A stretch of 17,616 nt of DNA, taken from the NCBI GenBank assembly GCA_017452945.1, contig JAFTLD010000089.1:1-17616 (forward strand), written 5' to 3'. Each line of letters begins with the position of its first letter. The first letter of the stretch is position 1. The notes below the pieces were generated by a model. The model ran no database searches. It saw nothing but the letters and a program-made list of their open reading frames with translations, and had not been told where the DNA came from. Source of the stretch: Clostridia bacterium. GTDB taxonomy: Bacteria > Bacillota_A > Clostridia > Oscillospirales > CAG-272. Positions 1 to 6,062 of the stretch are shown one piece after another. The position numbers were made by a program, and so were the translations under genes.

Positions 1-5
1 CTGCG

Positions 6-575
6 TCAAAACTGCGTAGCACCCGCCGGCGAATGCATTTTTGATAGATTTTGTGAAAGGGAACCGAAGCAAGATACCAATCTTGCGAGGTGAGCTTTGG
101 CAAAAGATGCGAAAATGCATCGTCGTCGGGCAATTCGGTTCGGCTCCCGTTCGGCTAAATAAAGATCTGCAAAATCCTTGGGATACAAAATTCGCATATC
201 ATATGCACAATCCAAGGGGCGCAGGGCGTTCAGATCCGGCAAAAAATACTCTGCCATGAAGCAGATCTTTTGCCCATACGGCAAAAGCGCCTCATTGAGC
301 ACGTGCAGATCCGGGGTTTGGAAGCAATACTCAATATTTCTTTCAGAGATATATGCCTCTGTAATTTCTCGCAATTCGGGAGATGTGGACGCAACGATAT
401 TATTGCCGTAAGACGTTAATTGGCAGGAGAACGGAAGCTTCAAATATGCCCTGGAGCCTTCACTTTCGCGCGAAGTGACGATTACGTTCTCGCTTTTTTC
501 GAAATCAGCGGGATCTGCGCACAGATCAATGGCGGATTGCTTCATGGCAATCTTCAAAATATCTTGGTTGGTCAT
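6..575 (-). pseudogene. GNAT-family N-acetyltransferase, C-terminally truncated
   Basis: The first ~140 residues resemble a Clostridia GNAT-type acetyltransferase family (recognised from memory): an N-terminal domain with YLKLPF, SYGNNIVAS, PDLHVLNE and FMAEYFLPDL, then the start of the acetyl-CoA-binding domain at LYPKDFADLYLAE. At about position 150 the similarity stops. The frame then runs through the palindromic element for 47 meaningless residues to a stop at position 6. The acetyl-CoA loop (R/QxxGxG/A) and the rest of the catalytic domain are missing, so the product is unlikely to be an active enzyme. Possible starts are 587, 584 and 575; 575 fits the family start (MTNQDILK). The DUF2200 stop overlaps the 587 and 584 ATGs, so both genes share one transcript. 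A recent insertion is the simplest explanation; an assembly chimera at the contig edge is the alternative. Confidence 0.6.
19..133. repeat. Imperfect palindromic (MITE-like) element
   Basis: The stretch folds on itself around position 77. The core is a perfect 7-bp stem, GCAAGAT at 69-75 and ATCTTGC at 80-86, with loop ACCA. Outer arms CGAATGCATTTT (30-41) and AAAATGCATCG (112-122) match with one inserted base. The segments between pair imperfectly and share TTTTG and AAAG blocks. No protein family is encoded. It replaces the C-terminal half of the acetyltransferase gene entering from the right, so it is probably a small non-autonomous mobile repeat. Its left edge may lie outside the window, because the window begins only 18 bases further left. 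Confidence 0.5.
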
Positions 576-583
576 ATTCCCCA

Positions 584-934
584 TCATCCCCTTAATATTT
601 TCTCCATCGGTTTGCCCTTTGCAAGCTCGTCCACCAGCTTGTCGAGATAGCGCATCTCGCGCATCAGATCCTCCCCGACAGTTTCCACGCGCACACCGCA
701 AACAACGCCCGTGATCAACGTGCGATGCGGGTTGAGCGCGGGAGCCTGACGGAAGAAATCACCGTAGGTCAGCTCGGAACCAAGGGCGTCTTCTATCTCA
801 TTGGCCGAGTATCCGGTCAGCCAGGCTGTGACCTGCAGCACCTCGGCACGTGTTCTGCCCTTTTTCTCCACCTTTGCAATCAGCAGCGGATAAACTTTGG
901 AAAAACTCATGTTATAGATCTTTTCATTTCCCAT
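584..934 (-). CDS. DUF2200 family protein
   Basis: A protein of about 116 residues that matches the small conserved family DUF2200 over its whole length. Recognisable pieces are [23 protein letters not shown] near the N-terminus (quoted in part: KVEKKGRT), WLTGYS in the middle, [17 protein letters not shown], and the C-terminal [17 protein letters not shown]. No molecular function is established for the family; it is short, soluble and lacks cysteine clusters or membrane segments. The frame is open back to a TTG at 952, but the ATG at 934 is preferred: it matches the family start (MGNEKIY) and has AAGGA ten bases upstream. A good promoter lies at 971-1000. It is translationally linked to the broken acetyltransferase downstream through an ATGA overlap. 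Confidence 0.85.
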   Translation of the reverse strand: MGNEKIYNMSFSKVYPLLIAKVEKKGRTRAEVLQVTAWLTGYSANEIEDALGSELTYGDFFRQAPALNPHRTLITGVVCGVRVETVGEDLMREMRYLDKLVDELAKGKPMEKILRG

Positions 935-970
935 ATCATACAGTTCCTTCAAGATGATAATTTATATCTT

Positions 971-1000
971 ATTATAGCACAGCTCTGCTGCATCTGTCAA
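971..1000 (-). promoter_or_regulatory. Sigma-A-type promoter of the DUF2200 gene
   Basis: On the minus strand TTGACA (1000-995) is followed after 18 bases by TATAAT (976-971), preceded by TGC. Both hexamers are consensus. Transcription would start near 964, about 30 bases before the DUF2200 ATG. Confidence 0.8.
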
Positions 1001-1097
1001 TCTTTCTTTATTCTCGGAAAAAGTGAGTATACTCCCTTTTGAATATTCGGGCATATTCGTGCATACAAATTACGTAAGTAAGCGTTTGAGGTGTATT

Positions 1098-1688
1098 ATG
1101 AAAAAATCGATCGGACTTTGGCAGCTGGCAGGCTTTGCGGTGACCTCACTTGGCGGAACAATCTTGCATTTTTTGTACGAATGGTTGGGCAAATCCATAT
1201 GGATCGCGCCTTTTTCGGGTGTCAATGAATCCACTTGGGAGCACATGAAGCTGCTTTTCTGGCCTATGCTTGTGTTTGCGATCGTGCAAAGCTTTTTCTT
1301 TGGCGACCGTAAGGATTTTTGGTGCATAAAGCTGCGCGGTGTGTTTTTGGGGCTTGCATGTATTCCCGTGCTGTTTTATACCTATAACGGTGTGATCGGG
1401 AAATCCCCCGATTGGCTCAATATCTCCATTTTCTTTGTTGCCGCAGCAATTGCGTATATATATGAAGCGCGGCTCTTTTTGGCAAACAAGCAGACCTGCA
1501 GATCCCCAAAATTGGCCATTGCAGCGCTTGTTCTGATTGCTCTATGCTTTGCGGTGTTTACCTTCATTCCTCCCAAGCTCGGTATTTTTATGGATCCGAC
1601 ATCCCAAAGCTTCGGGATCACGTTCAATCGCCTCGGCACGTTGATTGCCGAGGCGACTTTTGATTATTCAGCGGCCTTAAAATTGTAG
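1098..1688 (+). CDS. DUF6512 family integral membrane protein
   Basis: About 196 residues with several hydrophobic helices. The N-terminal part carries the family signature GTILHFLYEWLG, FSGVNESTWEHMKLLFWP, and a late PPKLGIFMDP motif, which I recognise as DUF6512, a membrane family of unknown function in Clostridia. The start at 1098 follows GAGGTG by six bases; the frame is open further upstream to 1023, but that extension has no such site. Family members usually end at about FGI just after the FMDP motif. Here the frame continues for some 22 residues through a hairpin (1629-1655) and overlaps the 3' end of the convergent rtcB gene by 25 bp, so the normal stop may have been lost. Confidence 0.75.
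   Translation: MKKSIGLWQLAGFAVTSLGGTILHFLYEWLGKSIWIAPFSGVNESTWEHMKLLFWPMLVFAIVQSFFFGDRKDFWCIKLRGVFLGLACIPVLFYTYNGVIGKSPDWLNISIFFVAAAIAYIYEARLFLANKQTCRSPKLAIAALVLIALCFAVFTFIPPKLGIFMDPTSQSFGITFNRLGTLIAEATFDYSAALKL
1629..1662 (+). terminator. Hairpin terminator at the end of the DUF6512 gene
   Basis: CGCCTCGGCA (1629-1638) and TGCCGAGGCG (1646-1655) form a perfect 10-bp stem with a 7-base loop, followed by ACTTTTGATT on the plus strand. The T-run is short, so it is a moderate terminator. It lies inside the coding frame of the DUF6512 gene. Minus-strand transcripts of rtcB would meet the same stem without a T-run. Confidence 0.5.
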
Positions 1689-2872
1689 ATTGGCTTGATC
1701 CTGCAGATAATCTCTGCCGTAGGCCCGATGTTCTCCACGATCTCATCCATGCTTTTGTAGGCCATAGGCGACTCGTCCAAGGTGTCGGGTACGACACAGG
1801 TGGAGTAGATGCCCGCCATCTCTGCCTCGTACTCTGCCATGGTCAGCTTCTCAAAGGCGGCGGAACGTGACAAGAGGCGGCCTGCACCGTGCGGTGCGGA
1901 GCAGTTCCAATCCTCGTTGCCCTTTCCGATGCAGATCAAGCTACCGTCACGCATGTTGATCGGGATCAGCAGCTTCTCACCCGCCTTGGCAGACACCGCG
2001 CCTTTGCGCAGGATCATCTCGTCCACGTCAACGTAATTGTGGATGGTCTGGAAGGTCTCAATTGCCGTCCAACCGCACCGCTCCAGAATGATTTCTGCCA
2101 TTTTTGCGCGGTTACGTACGGCAAATTTCTGACAAATATCCACGTCATGCAAGTAATCCTCCATAAACGAGCCGTACAAAAAGCACAGATCTGCAGGCAG
2201 CGTGGGCTCTTTTGCGTGGAATGCCTTCTCAATCTCCTTGAGCTTTGCCTGAATCTCACTTCTTCTTCCCTGCTCCTTATAGGTGCGGATGATCTCCTCG
2301 CGCGCCTTGAAATACTCCTCCTTGCCTACGTTCAGATCTACCGCGATCTGCTGATAATAGTCCGCGACCTGCTTGCCGAGATTGCGGCTGCCCGAGTGGA
2401 TGACCAAGTATTTTCCGCCCTGATCGTCCACGTCGATCTCAATGAAGTGATTGCCGCCGCCCAGCGTGCCGAGGCTGCGTTCCAATCGCTTTGAATCCCT
2501 CAAATATCTATAGCAGCGCAGCTGCGTCAGATCAAATCGCTCCTGTCTGCCCTCCCAGACCTTCATGCCGCTGGGAATATAGTGGGCGGCCTCATCCAGC
2601 TTTTCAAAATCAATATCAATATTGCCAAGGTATACGGTATACATACCGCAACCGATATCCACGCCCACCATAGCGGGTACGATCTTATCGGTCACAGTCA
2701 TGGTCGTGCCGATGGTGCTGCCTTTGCCTGCGTGTACGTCGGGCATGATTCTGATTTTTGCATCGGCAAAAGCATGCGTATCGCAAACCGCCTTGATCTG
2801 CTCACGTGCACCGTCGTCAATCGTGGTGGCAAAGCACTTGGCGGTGTTATACGTTCCGATGATCTCTGTCAT
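1664..2872 (-). CDS. rtcB: RtcB-family RNA ligase
   Basis: RtcB ligases join RNA ends carrying 2',3'-cyclic phosphate or 3'-phosphate to 5'-OH ends, using GTP and Mn2+ through a guanylated histidine. This 402-residue protein has the full motif set: PDVHAGKG (44-51), VDIGCG with the metal ligand Cys75, GGGNHFIE with His142, HSGSRNLG with His159, HNYVD with His278, a KAGE loop near 296-299, and PHGAGR with His328, the expected guanylated residue. It is of the shorter bacterial class (~400 residues), not the ~480-residue archaeal type. Start at 2872 is chosen because AAGGAG lies nine bases upstream; the ATG at 2878 is too close to it. It is the last gene of the minus-strand SPFH operon, 28 bases after the preceding gene, and has no TROVE or RtcA partner nearby. 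A role in RNA repair is inferred from family and context. Confidence 0.95.
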   Translation of the reverse strand: MTEIIGTYNTAKCFATTIDDGAREQIKAVCDTHAFADAKIRIMPDVHAGKGSTIGTTMTVTDKIVPAMVGVDIGCGMYTVYLGNIDIDFEKLDEAAHYIPSGMKVWEGRQERFDLTQLRCYRYLRDSKRLERSLGTLGGGNHFIEIDVDDQGGKYLVIHSGSRNLGKQVADYYQQIAVDLNVGKEEYFKAREEIIRTYKEQGRRSEIQAKLKEIEKAFHAKEPTLPADLCFLYGSFMEDYLHDVDICQKFAVRNRAKMAEIILERCGWTAIETFQTIHNYVDVDEMILRKGAVSAKAGEKLLIPINMRDGSLICIGKGNEDWNCSAPHGAGRLLSRSAAFEKLTMAEYEAEMAGIYSTCVVPDTLDESPMAYKSMDEIVENIGPTAEIICRIKPIYNFKAAE

Positions 2873-2900
2873 GATCATTCACTCCTTTCTTGTGTTTGGT

Positions 2901-3380
2901 TTATCTGCTCTCTTGCAATACGTAAGGCAGATGCGTATCAAAGTCCAGCTCAATGATGGGTGTAGGCATTTGTTTGTGCGCCAAATCGGTCATGGGAACG
3001 GCAATGACTTCAAAGCGGAATGCGCGGTCGGGTTGGTAGCAATCCTTTGCACTGATGGAAATGCGGTTTTCGGTCCGCTCGAAATTCGGCCACCTTACCA
3101 CCTCGCCGCACACGTGATACCAACCGTTATACCAGATCGTACCGTCTGCTTCACGCTCCCCCGTGACGTCAAAGACTTCTACCGGCTTTCGGGGATCGAT
3201 GCCAAGTGAGTGCAAAAAATCGGTCACGGTGTTGGGTACGGTCAGAATTGCCTTATCAAAGTTCTGACACCCCGAGCAGGTACAGCCCTCGCTCGTGGTA
3301 GGCACGTCGGAGCGCTCGTAAAAGGCACGCGTGCGCTCGACGTCCACGTCAATGATAAAATCGGCTAAATGAAATAACAT
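2901..3380 (-). CDS. Small conserved protein with CxCxxC motif
   Basis: A 159-residue soluble protein that I recognise only as a Clostridia hypothetical family. Near the N-terminus it has a short acidic/hydrophobic strand (FIIDVDVERTRAFYE), then GCTCSGC with Cys33, Cys35 and Cys38, a possible metal site, followed by NFDKA. A later segment, IWYNGWYHVCG, has a further cysteine. There is no signal peptide or membrane segment. Two starts are possible. The ATG at 3380 has GGAG six bases upstream and is preferred over 3392, although GGGAGG lies one base before 3392. It sits 20 bases after the SPFH gene and 28 before rtcB, so it is co-transcribed with both. No function can be assigned; membership in the RNA-repair unit is an inference from position. 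Confidence 0.75.
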   Translation of the reverse strand: MLFHLADFIIDVDVERTRAFYERSDVPTTSEGCTCSGCQNFDKAILTVPNTVTDFLHSLGIDPRKPVEVFDVTGEREADGTIWYNGWYHVCGEVVRWPNFERTENRISISAKDCYQPDRAFRFEVIAVPMTDLAHKQMPTPIIELDFDTHLPYVLQESR

Positions 3381-3399
3381 AATAATCTCCATGCCTCCC

Positions 3400-4494
3400 T
3401 TACGATCTCAAAACGGTTGTCAGCTGCGAGAGGATATCTCCGCTGCCGTTCAACGTGATATTGCCCACGTTCTCGCAGATACGCTCCACGTATTCCAGCT
3501 CCTTGAGCTTGTAAAGCGTTTTGTTTTCATCCATCAGCTTTGCCGTGTTCAACAAGGATCTTGTGGATGCGACCTCCTCGCGGCGCGTGATAACGTTTGC
3601 CTGTGCGCGCTTTTCGGCAACCAGCACGGTGTTCATGATCTCACGGATCTCACCGGGCAGGATGATATCCTTGACGTCGGCATCCGTGATTTTTACGAAC
3701 AGCTCTTTTTCCTTATCCTTCAGTTTTTCGAATACAAATTCGGACATTTGTGCCTTGTTTTCCAAGATCTCGTCCAGCTTGTGCTTGCCAACGTAATCGC
3801 GCAAGGCAAGCTGCGCTGCCACGTGAAGCTGCTCTGCATAATCATCGATCTCGGTCAGGATCCTGACGCAATCAATAATGCGATAATTGCAGACAAAATT
3901 GATGCGCAGCGTCACCTTATCGGCTGTCAGCATTTCCTGCCCGGTGATATCCATTTTGGTCAGACGCGTATCCACAAGCTCTGCATGAACTTTAACAGAC
4001 GTATTCCAGAAATAATAAGTACCTGCATCCAAAATCCGCTCCAGCTTCTGATCAAAATACAGCCGTGCCTTTTGATAATCGGCAACCTCAATTTTGGTAT
4101 AGAATACTTGAGGAATCTTGGAAAAGATATACTCCGGAACGGATTCATCCACAACAGGCGTGGAGATATCCACCATGACGAAATCGTGCTGATCGACAAA
4201 ATTCCAGAATGCGTGCTTGCCTAAGCCCAGCACCGAGTTGAATTTGCCGTTTACGTAGTGCAGCGCGAGCTGCTGATCGCCCACCTCCACGCAGGCCGTA
4301 TGGGAAGCTACGTTTTTGTCCGCAAGCAGAGTTTGAAGCGTGCATTTGAAGCAGACGATGGGATGATCGAAATCCGAAACCACGATCTCTCTGCCACCAA
4401 ACACATAATATTTCCCGGGAGTCAGCACCTTGACGTACTTTCCGTTTTTGAAAAGAAAACCTCTTTGGTTTTCGTGAATGATAATCTTATTCAT
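3400..4494 (-). CDS. SPFH/Band-7 (slipin-like) protein
   Basis: A 364-residue SPFH-domain protein. The Band-7 core lies at about 140-300, with VDTRLTKMDI, GQEMLTADKVTLRINF, then VKDIILPGEIREIMN (the typical ILP-E-R-x-x motif) and a charged helix AEKRAQANVITRREE that usually forms the oligomer coiled coil. The N-terminus has no membrane-spanning segment, unlike true slipins or stomatins, so the ring or cage it may form is probably cytosolic or only peripherally attached. A beta-hairpin of the form G/N-x-V-L-x-P-G-K-Y-x-F occurs three times, near residues 11-34, 76-99 and 143-164. AAGGAG lies eight bases before the ATG. It is followed closely by the CxCxxC protein and rtcB. SPFH proteins next to RtcB have been proposed as scaffolds for RNA repair; this gene fits that type. 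Confidence 0.88.
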   Translation of the reverse strand: MNKIIIHENQRGFLFKNGKYVKVLTPGKYYVFGGREIVVSDFDHPIVCFKCTLQTLLADKNVASHTACVEVGDQQLALHYVNGKFNSVLGLGKHAFWNFVDQHDFVMVDISTPVVDESVPEYIFSKIPQVFYTKIEVADYQKARLYFDQKLERILDAGTYYFWNTSVKVHAELVDTRLTKMDITGQEMLTADKVTLRINFVCNYRIIDCVRILTEIDDYAEQLHVAAQLALRDYVGKHKLDEILENKAQMSEFVFEKLKDKEKELFVKITDADVKDIILPGEIREIMNTVLVAEKRAQANVITRREEVASTRSLLNTAKLMDENKTLYKLKELEYVERICENVGNITLNGSGDILSQLTTVLRS

Positions 4495-4544
4495 AAGTAT
4501 TTCTCCTTATGGCTCAATGATTTTGGGTTGGTAACATCTTAAAA

Positions 4545-4937
4545 TTACCGTTTTATGCGGCAAAAATAGGGGCCGCACCAGTTGTTTTCATGCGTTTTGA
4601 TATACGTCCACGAAAAGTCCTCTGCTACGACGAAAATTTCAACGTGGCTGTCCAACTCGCGCGATGTGGATTCTTGCGCGCTCATGGAAAACGTTTGGGG
4701 ACGTTTGCATTCGAAAGGCTCAATGAACAAAGCCGATTCTCTTGCTTGCTCGGGAAGGCTGTCATAGGCATTTCGGGCAGCATCACCGATCAGATAACTG
4801 TCCTTTGGCAGCAAGTCCCAGGAAAAGATATGCCAGATGTGACCGCCGCGACCGCTTACGTACTCATTTAACTGCTTTTTGGATATACCCTTTGCAAAGG
4901 CACAGAGCCACCTTTGTTCAAATTCTTTGAGTGTCAT
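4545..4937 (-). CDS. DUF4275-like protein
   Basis: A 130-residue soluble protein. Its N-terminal half has the pattern RWLCAFAKGIS...WHIFSWDLLP...GDAARNAYDSLP, which I associate with DUF4275, a family of unknown function in Firmicutes; the assignment rests on memory of that pattern. Its C-terminal half (VEIFVVAEDFSWTYIKTHEN, quoted in part: DFSWTYIKTHEN) looks like a small beta-rich domain. The ATG overlaps the stop of the upstream 213-aa gene as ATGA, with GAGG about ten bases upstream, so the two are translationally coupled. The gap to the SPFH gene is 50 bases without a T-tailed hairpin (only a weak GGTAA/TTACC stem), so read-through into the SPFH-rtcB genes is expected. Confidence 0.65.
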   Translation of the reverse strand: MTLKEFEQRWLCAFAKGISKKQLNEYVSGRGGHIWHIFSWDLLPKDSYLIGDAARNAYDSLPEQARESALFIEPFECKRPQTFSMSAQESTSRELDSHVEIFVVAEDFSWTYIKTHENNWCGPYFCRIKR

Positions 4938-5575
4938 AATTCCGTTTCCTCCCCATCAAATATGATTGCTTTTTGGCCTGTCTTACTGTATCCGAAGCAT
5001 TCGCGATATAACTTTTTGCCGATGTAATCCGCATAACGATAGTAATCCCAACGGTAGAATTCATTCCAATAGCTGATCATGCGGCTGTGACCGAGCTTTA
5101 TATAATCAAAGTTCAGCGCGCAGATCCGCTTGTATGCGGTACAGTCACGCTGCGAAAGCGACGCATACACAATGCGTAAAATCTCTATGACATACTCGTC
5201 GCAGATCTTGATGACGTACGGCAGCGCCCATTCGGGCAGGTCGGTGGCAAGCAGGGCTTCTATGTGCCGCTGTCGCACGTAGCCGTCGTAGCTACGCGAG
5301 CAGATACAATGATATATGATCTGCTGCTCAGCAGTCAACTTGCCGGGAAAGGCCAACTCATCACGAATATAAAGTCGGTAAGGCACCGTGATCTGATCAC
5401 CGGATGAGAGTTGCCACGTGCTTGTATGGTCATAGTAAAACACATAACCCCGCGGTTCATTTGTGTGGAGCAAGGCATTGCAAACAGCTTTGACGTCAGC
5501 AGACAGATGCGGCGGAAATGCCTTTGAGAGCTGCTTGATCAATTCTTTTCTTTTGGATCTTATGAAAAAACACAT
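4934..5575 (-). CDS. Conserved protein of unknown function, first gene of the SPFH-RtcB operon
   Basis: A 213-residue protein without signal peptide or membrane segment. I recognise the style of a Clostridia hypothetical family but no named domain. Notable blocks are VPYRLYIRDEL, QQIIYHCICSRSYDGYVRQRH, LPEWALPYVIKICDEYVIEI and SRMISYWNEFYRWDYYRYA, the last being very rich in aromatic residues. The N-terminus is basic (RSKRKELIKQLSKAF). AAAGGAG stands eight bases before the ATG at 5575. It is the first protein-coding gene after the tRNA-like RNA, some 280 bases downstream of it, and overlaps the next gene by ATGA. Its place between the RNA and the SPFH/RtcB genes makes a part in the same system plausible, but nothing in its sequence proves that. 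Confidence 0.75.
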   Translation of the reverse strand: MCFFIRSKRKELIKQLSKAFPPHLSADVKAVCNALLHTNEPRGYVFYYDHTSTWQLSSGDQITVPYRLYIRDELAFPGKLTAEQQIIYHCICSRSYDGYVRQRHIEALLATDLPEWALPYVIKICDEYVIEILRIVYASLSQRDCTAYKRICALNFDYIKLGHSRMISYWNEFYRWDYYRYADYIGKKLYRECFGYSKTGQKAIIFDGEETEL

Positions 5576-5854
5576 GGCGAATACTCCTTTCTAATTTTTT
5601 GCGATCGGCCGCGGCGGCTGCGCACTTAAGTACCCGATGATAGGTGCGGAAATGACTTTGGCACTTCTCTCGTCTGCACGGTATCCGTGCGCAGGCAAGG
5701 CCGCTGCGTCGGCTTGCGAGAATCAGCCGTGGCTGCTTCTTGCAGGCAATGGTAAAATTCAAGTAAAAAACATTCTCGCATATGCACACTTGACCTTGCA
5801 TATACCGTTTGCGTCCGTAAAGGACAAATCCGATCCGCCGGCGATACGCTTTAC
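5576..5854 (-). other. Structured 5' leader between the tRNA-like RNA and the first operon gene
   Basis: No gene is visible in this 279-base stretch apart from the ribosome binding site near 5584-5590. It is rich in inverted repeats. TACGC/GCGTA (5859-5855 with 5849-5845) begins in the acceptor strand of the tRNA-like RNA and would compete with it. GTCC/GGAC surrounds TTTAC near 5824-5812. ATTCTCGCA (5772-5780) and TGCGAGAAT (5715-5723) form a perfect 9-bp long-range stem. CAGCC/GGCTG lies near 5724-5735 and GCACGG/CCGTGC near 5677-5691. A known riboswitch class is not recognised. It may be the 3' part of the non-coding RNA or a regulatory leader. Confidence 0.4.
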
Positions 5855-5950
5855 GCGTACGGTGGGATTCGAACCCACGAAAGTCGCAAGCTTGTAAGGC
5901 TTTGAAGGTAAGGCTCATTCGGACATGCACCTTGGAATATCCTCGTGCAC
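5855..5950 (-). ncRNA. tRNA-like RNA with UAC loop, linked to the SPFH-RtcB operon
   Basis: Read on the minus strand the segment folds much like a tRNA. The T-arm is canonical: GTGGG-TTCGAAT-CCCAC (5878-5862). The acceptor GTGCACG (5950-5944) pairs with CGTACGC (5861-5855) with one G-U and one C-A mismatch. A D-like arm, GGATAT (5942-5937) with ATGTCC (5926-5921), has one G-U pair and a 10-base loop containing GG. A 7-base loop CTTACAA (5898-5892) on stem AAGC/GCTT shows a valine UAC anticodon after U33. The core is abnormal: D-arm and anticodon arm are separated by ~18 extra bases (possible stem GAA/TTC), and nine bases precede the T-arm. No CCA is encoded. It is therefore unlikely to be an ordinary tRNA-Val. 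A degraded tRNA is possible, but the position upstream of SPFH and RtcB genes matches the tRNA-like RNA predicted for such repair systems. Confidence 0.6.
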
Positions 5951-5983
5951 CGCGGTGGTTTTTTCAAACACCTGCTTGAATTT

Positions 5984-5993
5984 ACCTTACAAG
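5984..5993 (-). repeat. Sequence complementary to the anticodon-like arm
   Basis: GCTTGTAAGG (5993-5984) is the exact reverse complement of CCTTACAAGC (5899-5890), which covers the UAC loop and the 3' side of its stem in the tRNA-like RNA. A second partial match is CCTTAC at 5912-5907. If this segment is within the transcript it could mask the loop. The predicted start near 5990 would include only part of it. Confidence 0.4.
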
Positions 5994-5996
5994 CAT

Positions 5997-6025
5997 ATTT
6001 TACCATGTGATCTTCTCTTTTTCAC
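5997..6025 (-). promoter_or_regulatory. Candidate promoter of the tRNA-like RNA and SPFH-RtcB operon
   Basis: On the minus strand GTGAAA (6025-6020, four of six consensus bases) is followed after 17 bases by TAAAAT (6002-5997, five of six). It lies just past the T-run of the upstream operon's terminator, where a new transcript must start. The start point would be near 5990, about 40 bases before the tRNA-like fold. Confidence 0.5.
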
Positions 6026-6027
6026 GG

Positions 6028-6062
6028 AAAAAAAGCTGCGAACTCATCATTTGAGTCCGCAG
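6028..6062 (-). terminator. Rho-independent terminator of the WYL operon
   Basis: On the minus strand CTGCGGACTC (6062-6053) pairs with GAGTTCGCAG (6045-6036) over ten base pairs with one G-U, with a 7-base loop, then CTTTTTTT (6035-6028). The stem overlaps the last codons of the second WYL gene. It separates that operon from the tRNA-like RNA. Confidence 0.85.

Noticed and set aside
3391..4224. 277-residue plus-strand open frame
   Set aside because: It is antisense to the SPFH gene and lacks family similarity and a ribosome binding site.
5496..5930. Minus-strand open frame of 144 residues
   Set aside because: It runs through the tRNA-like RNA (giving RGFESHRT from the T-arm) and the structured leader, and overlaps the start of the 213-aa gene in another frame.
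5855..5950. Ordinary tRNA-Val(UAC) gene
   Set aside because: The distance between D-arm and anticodon arm is about 18 bases too long, the acceptor has a mismatch and the variable region is nine bases, so it is reported as a tRNA-like RNA.
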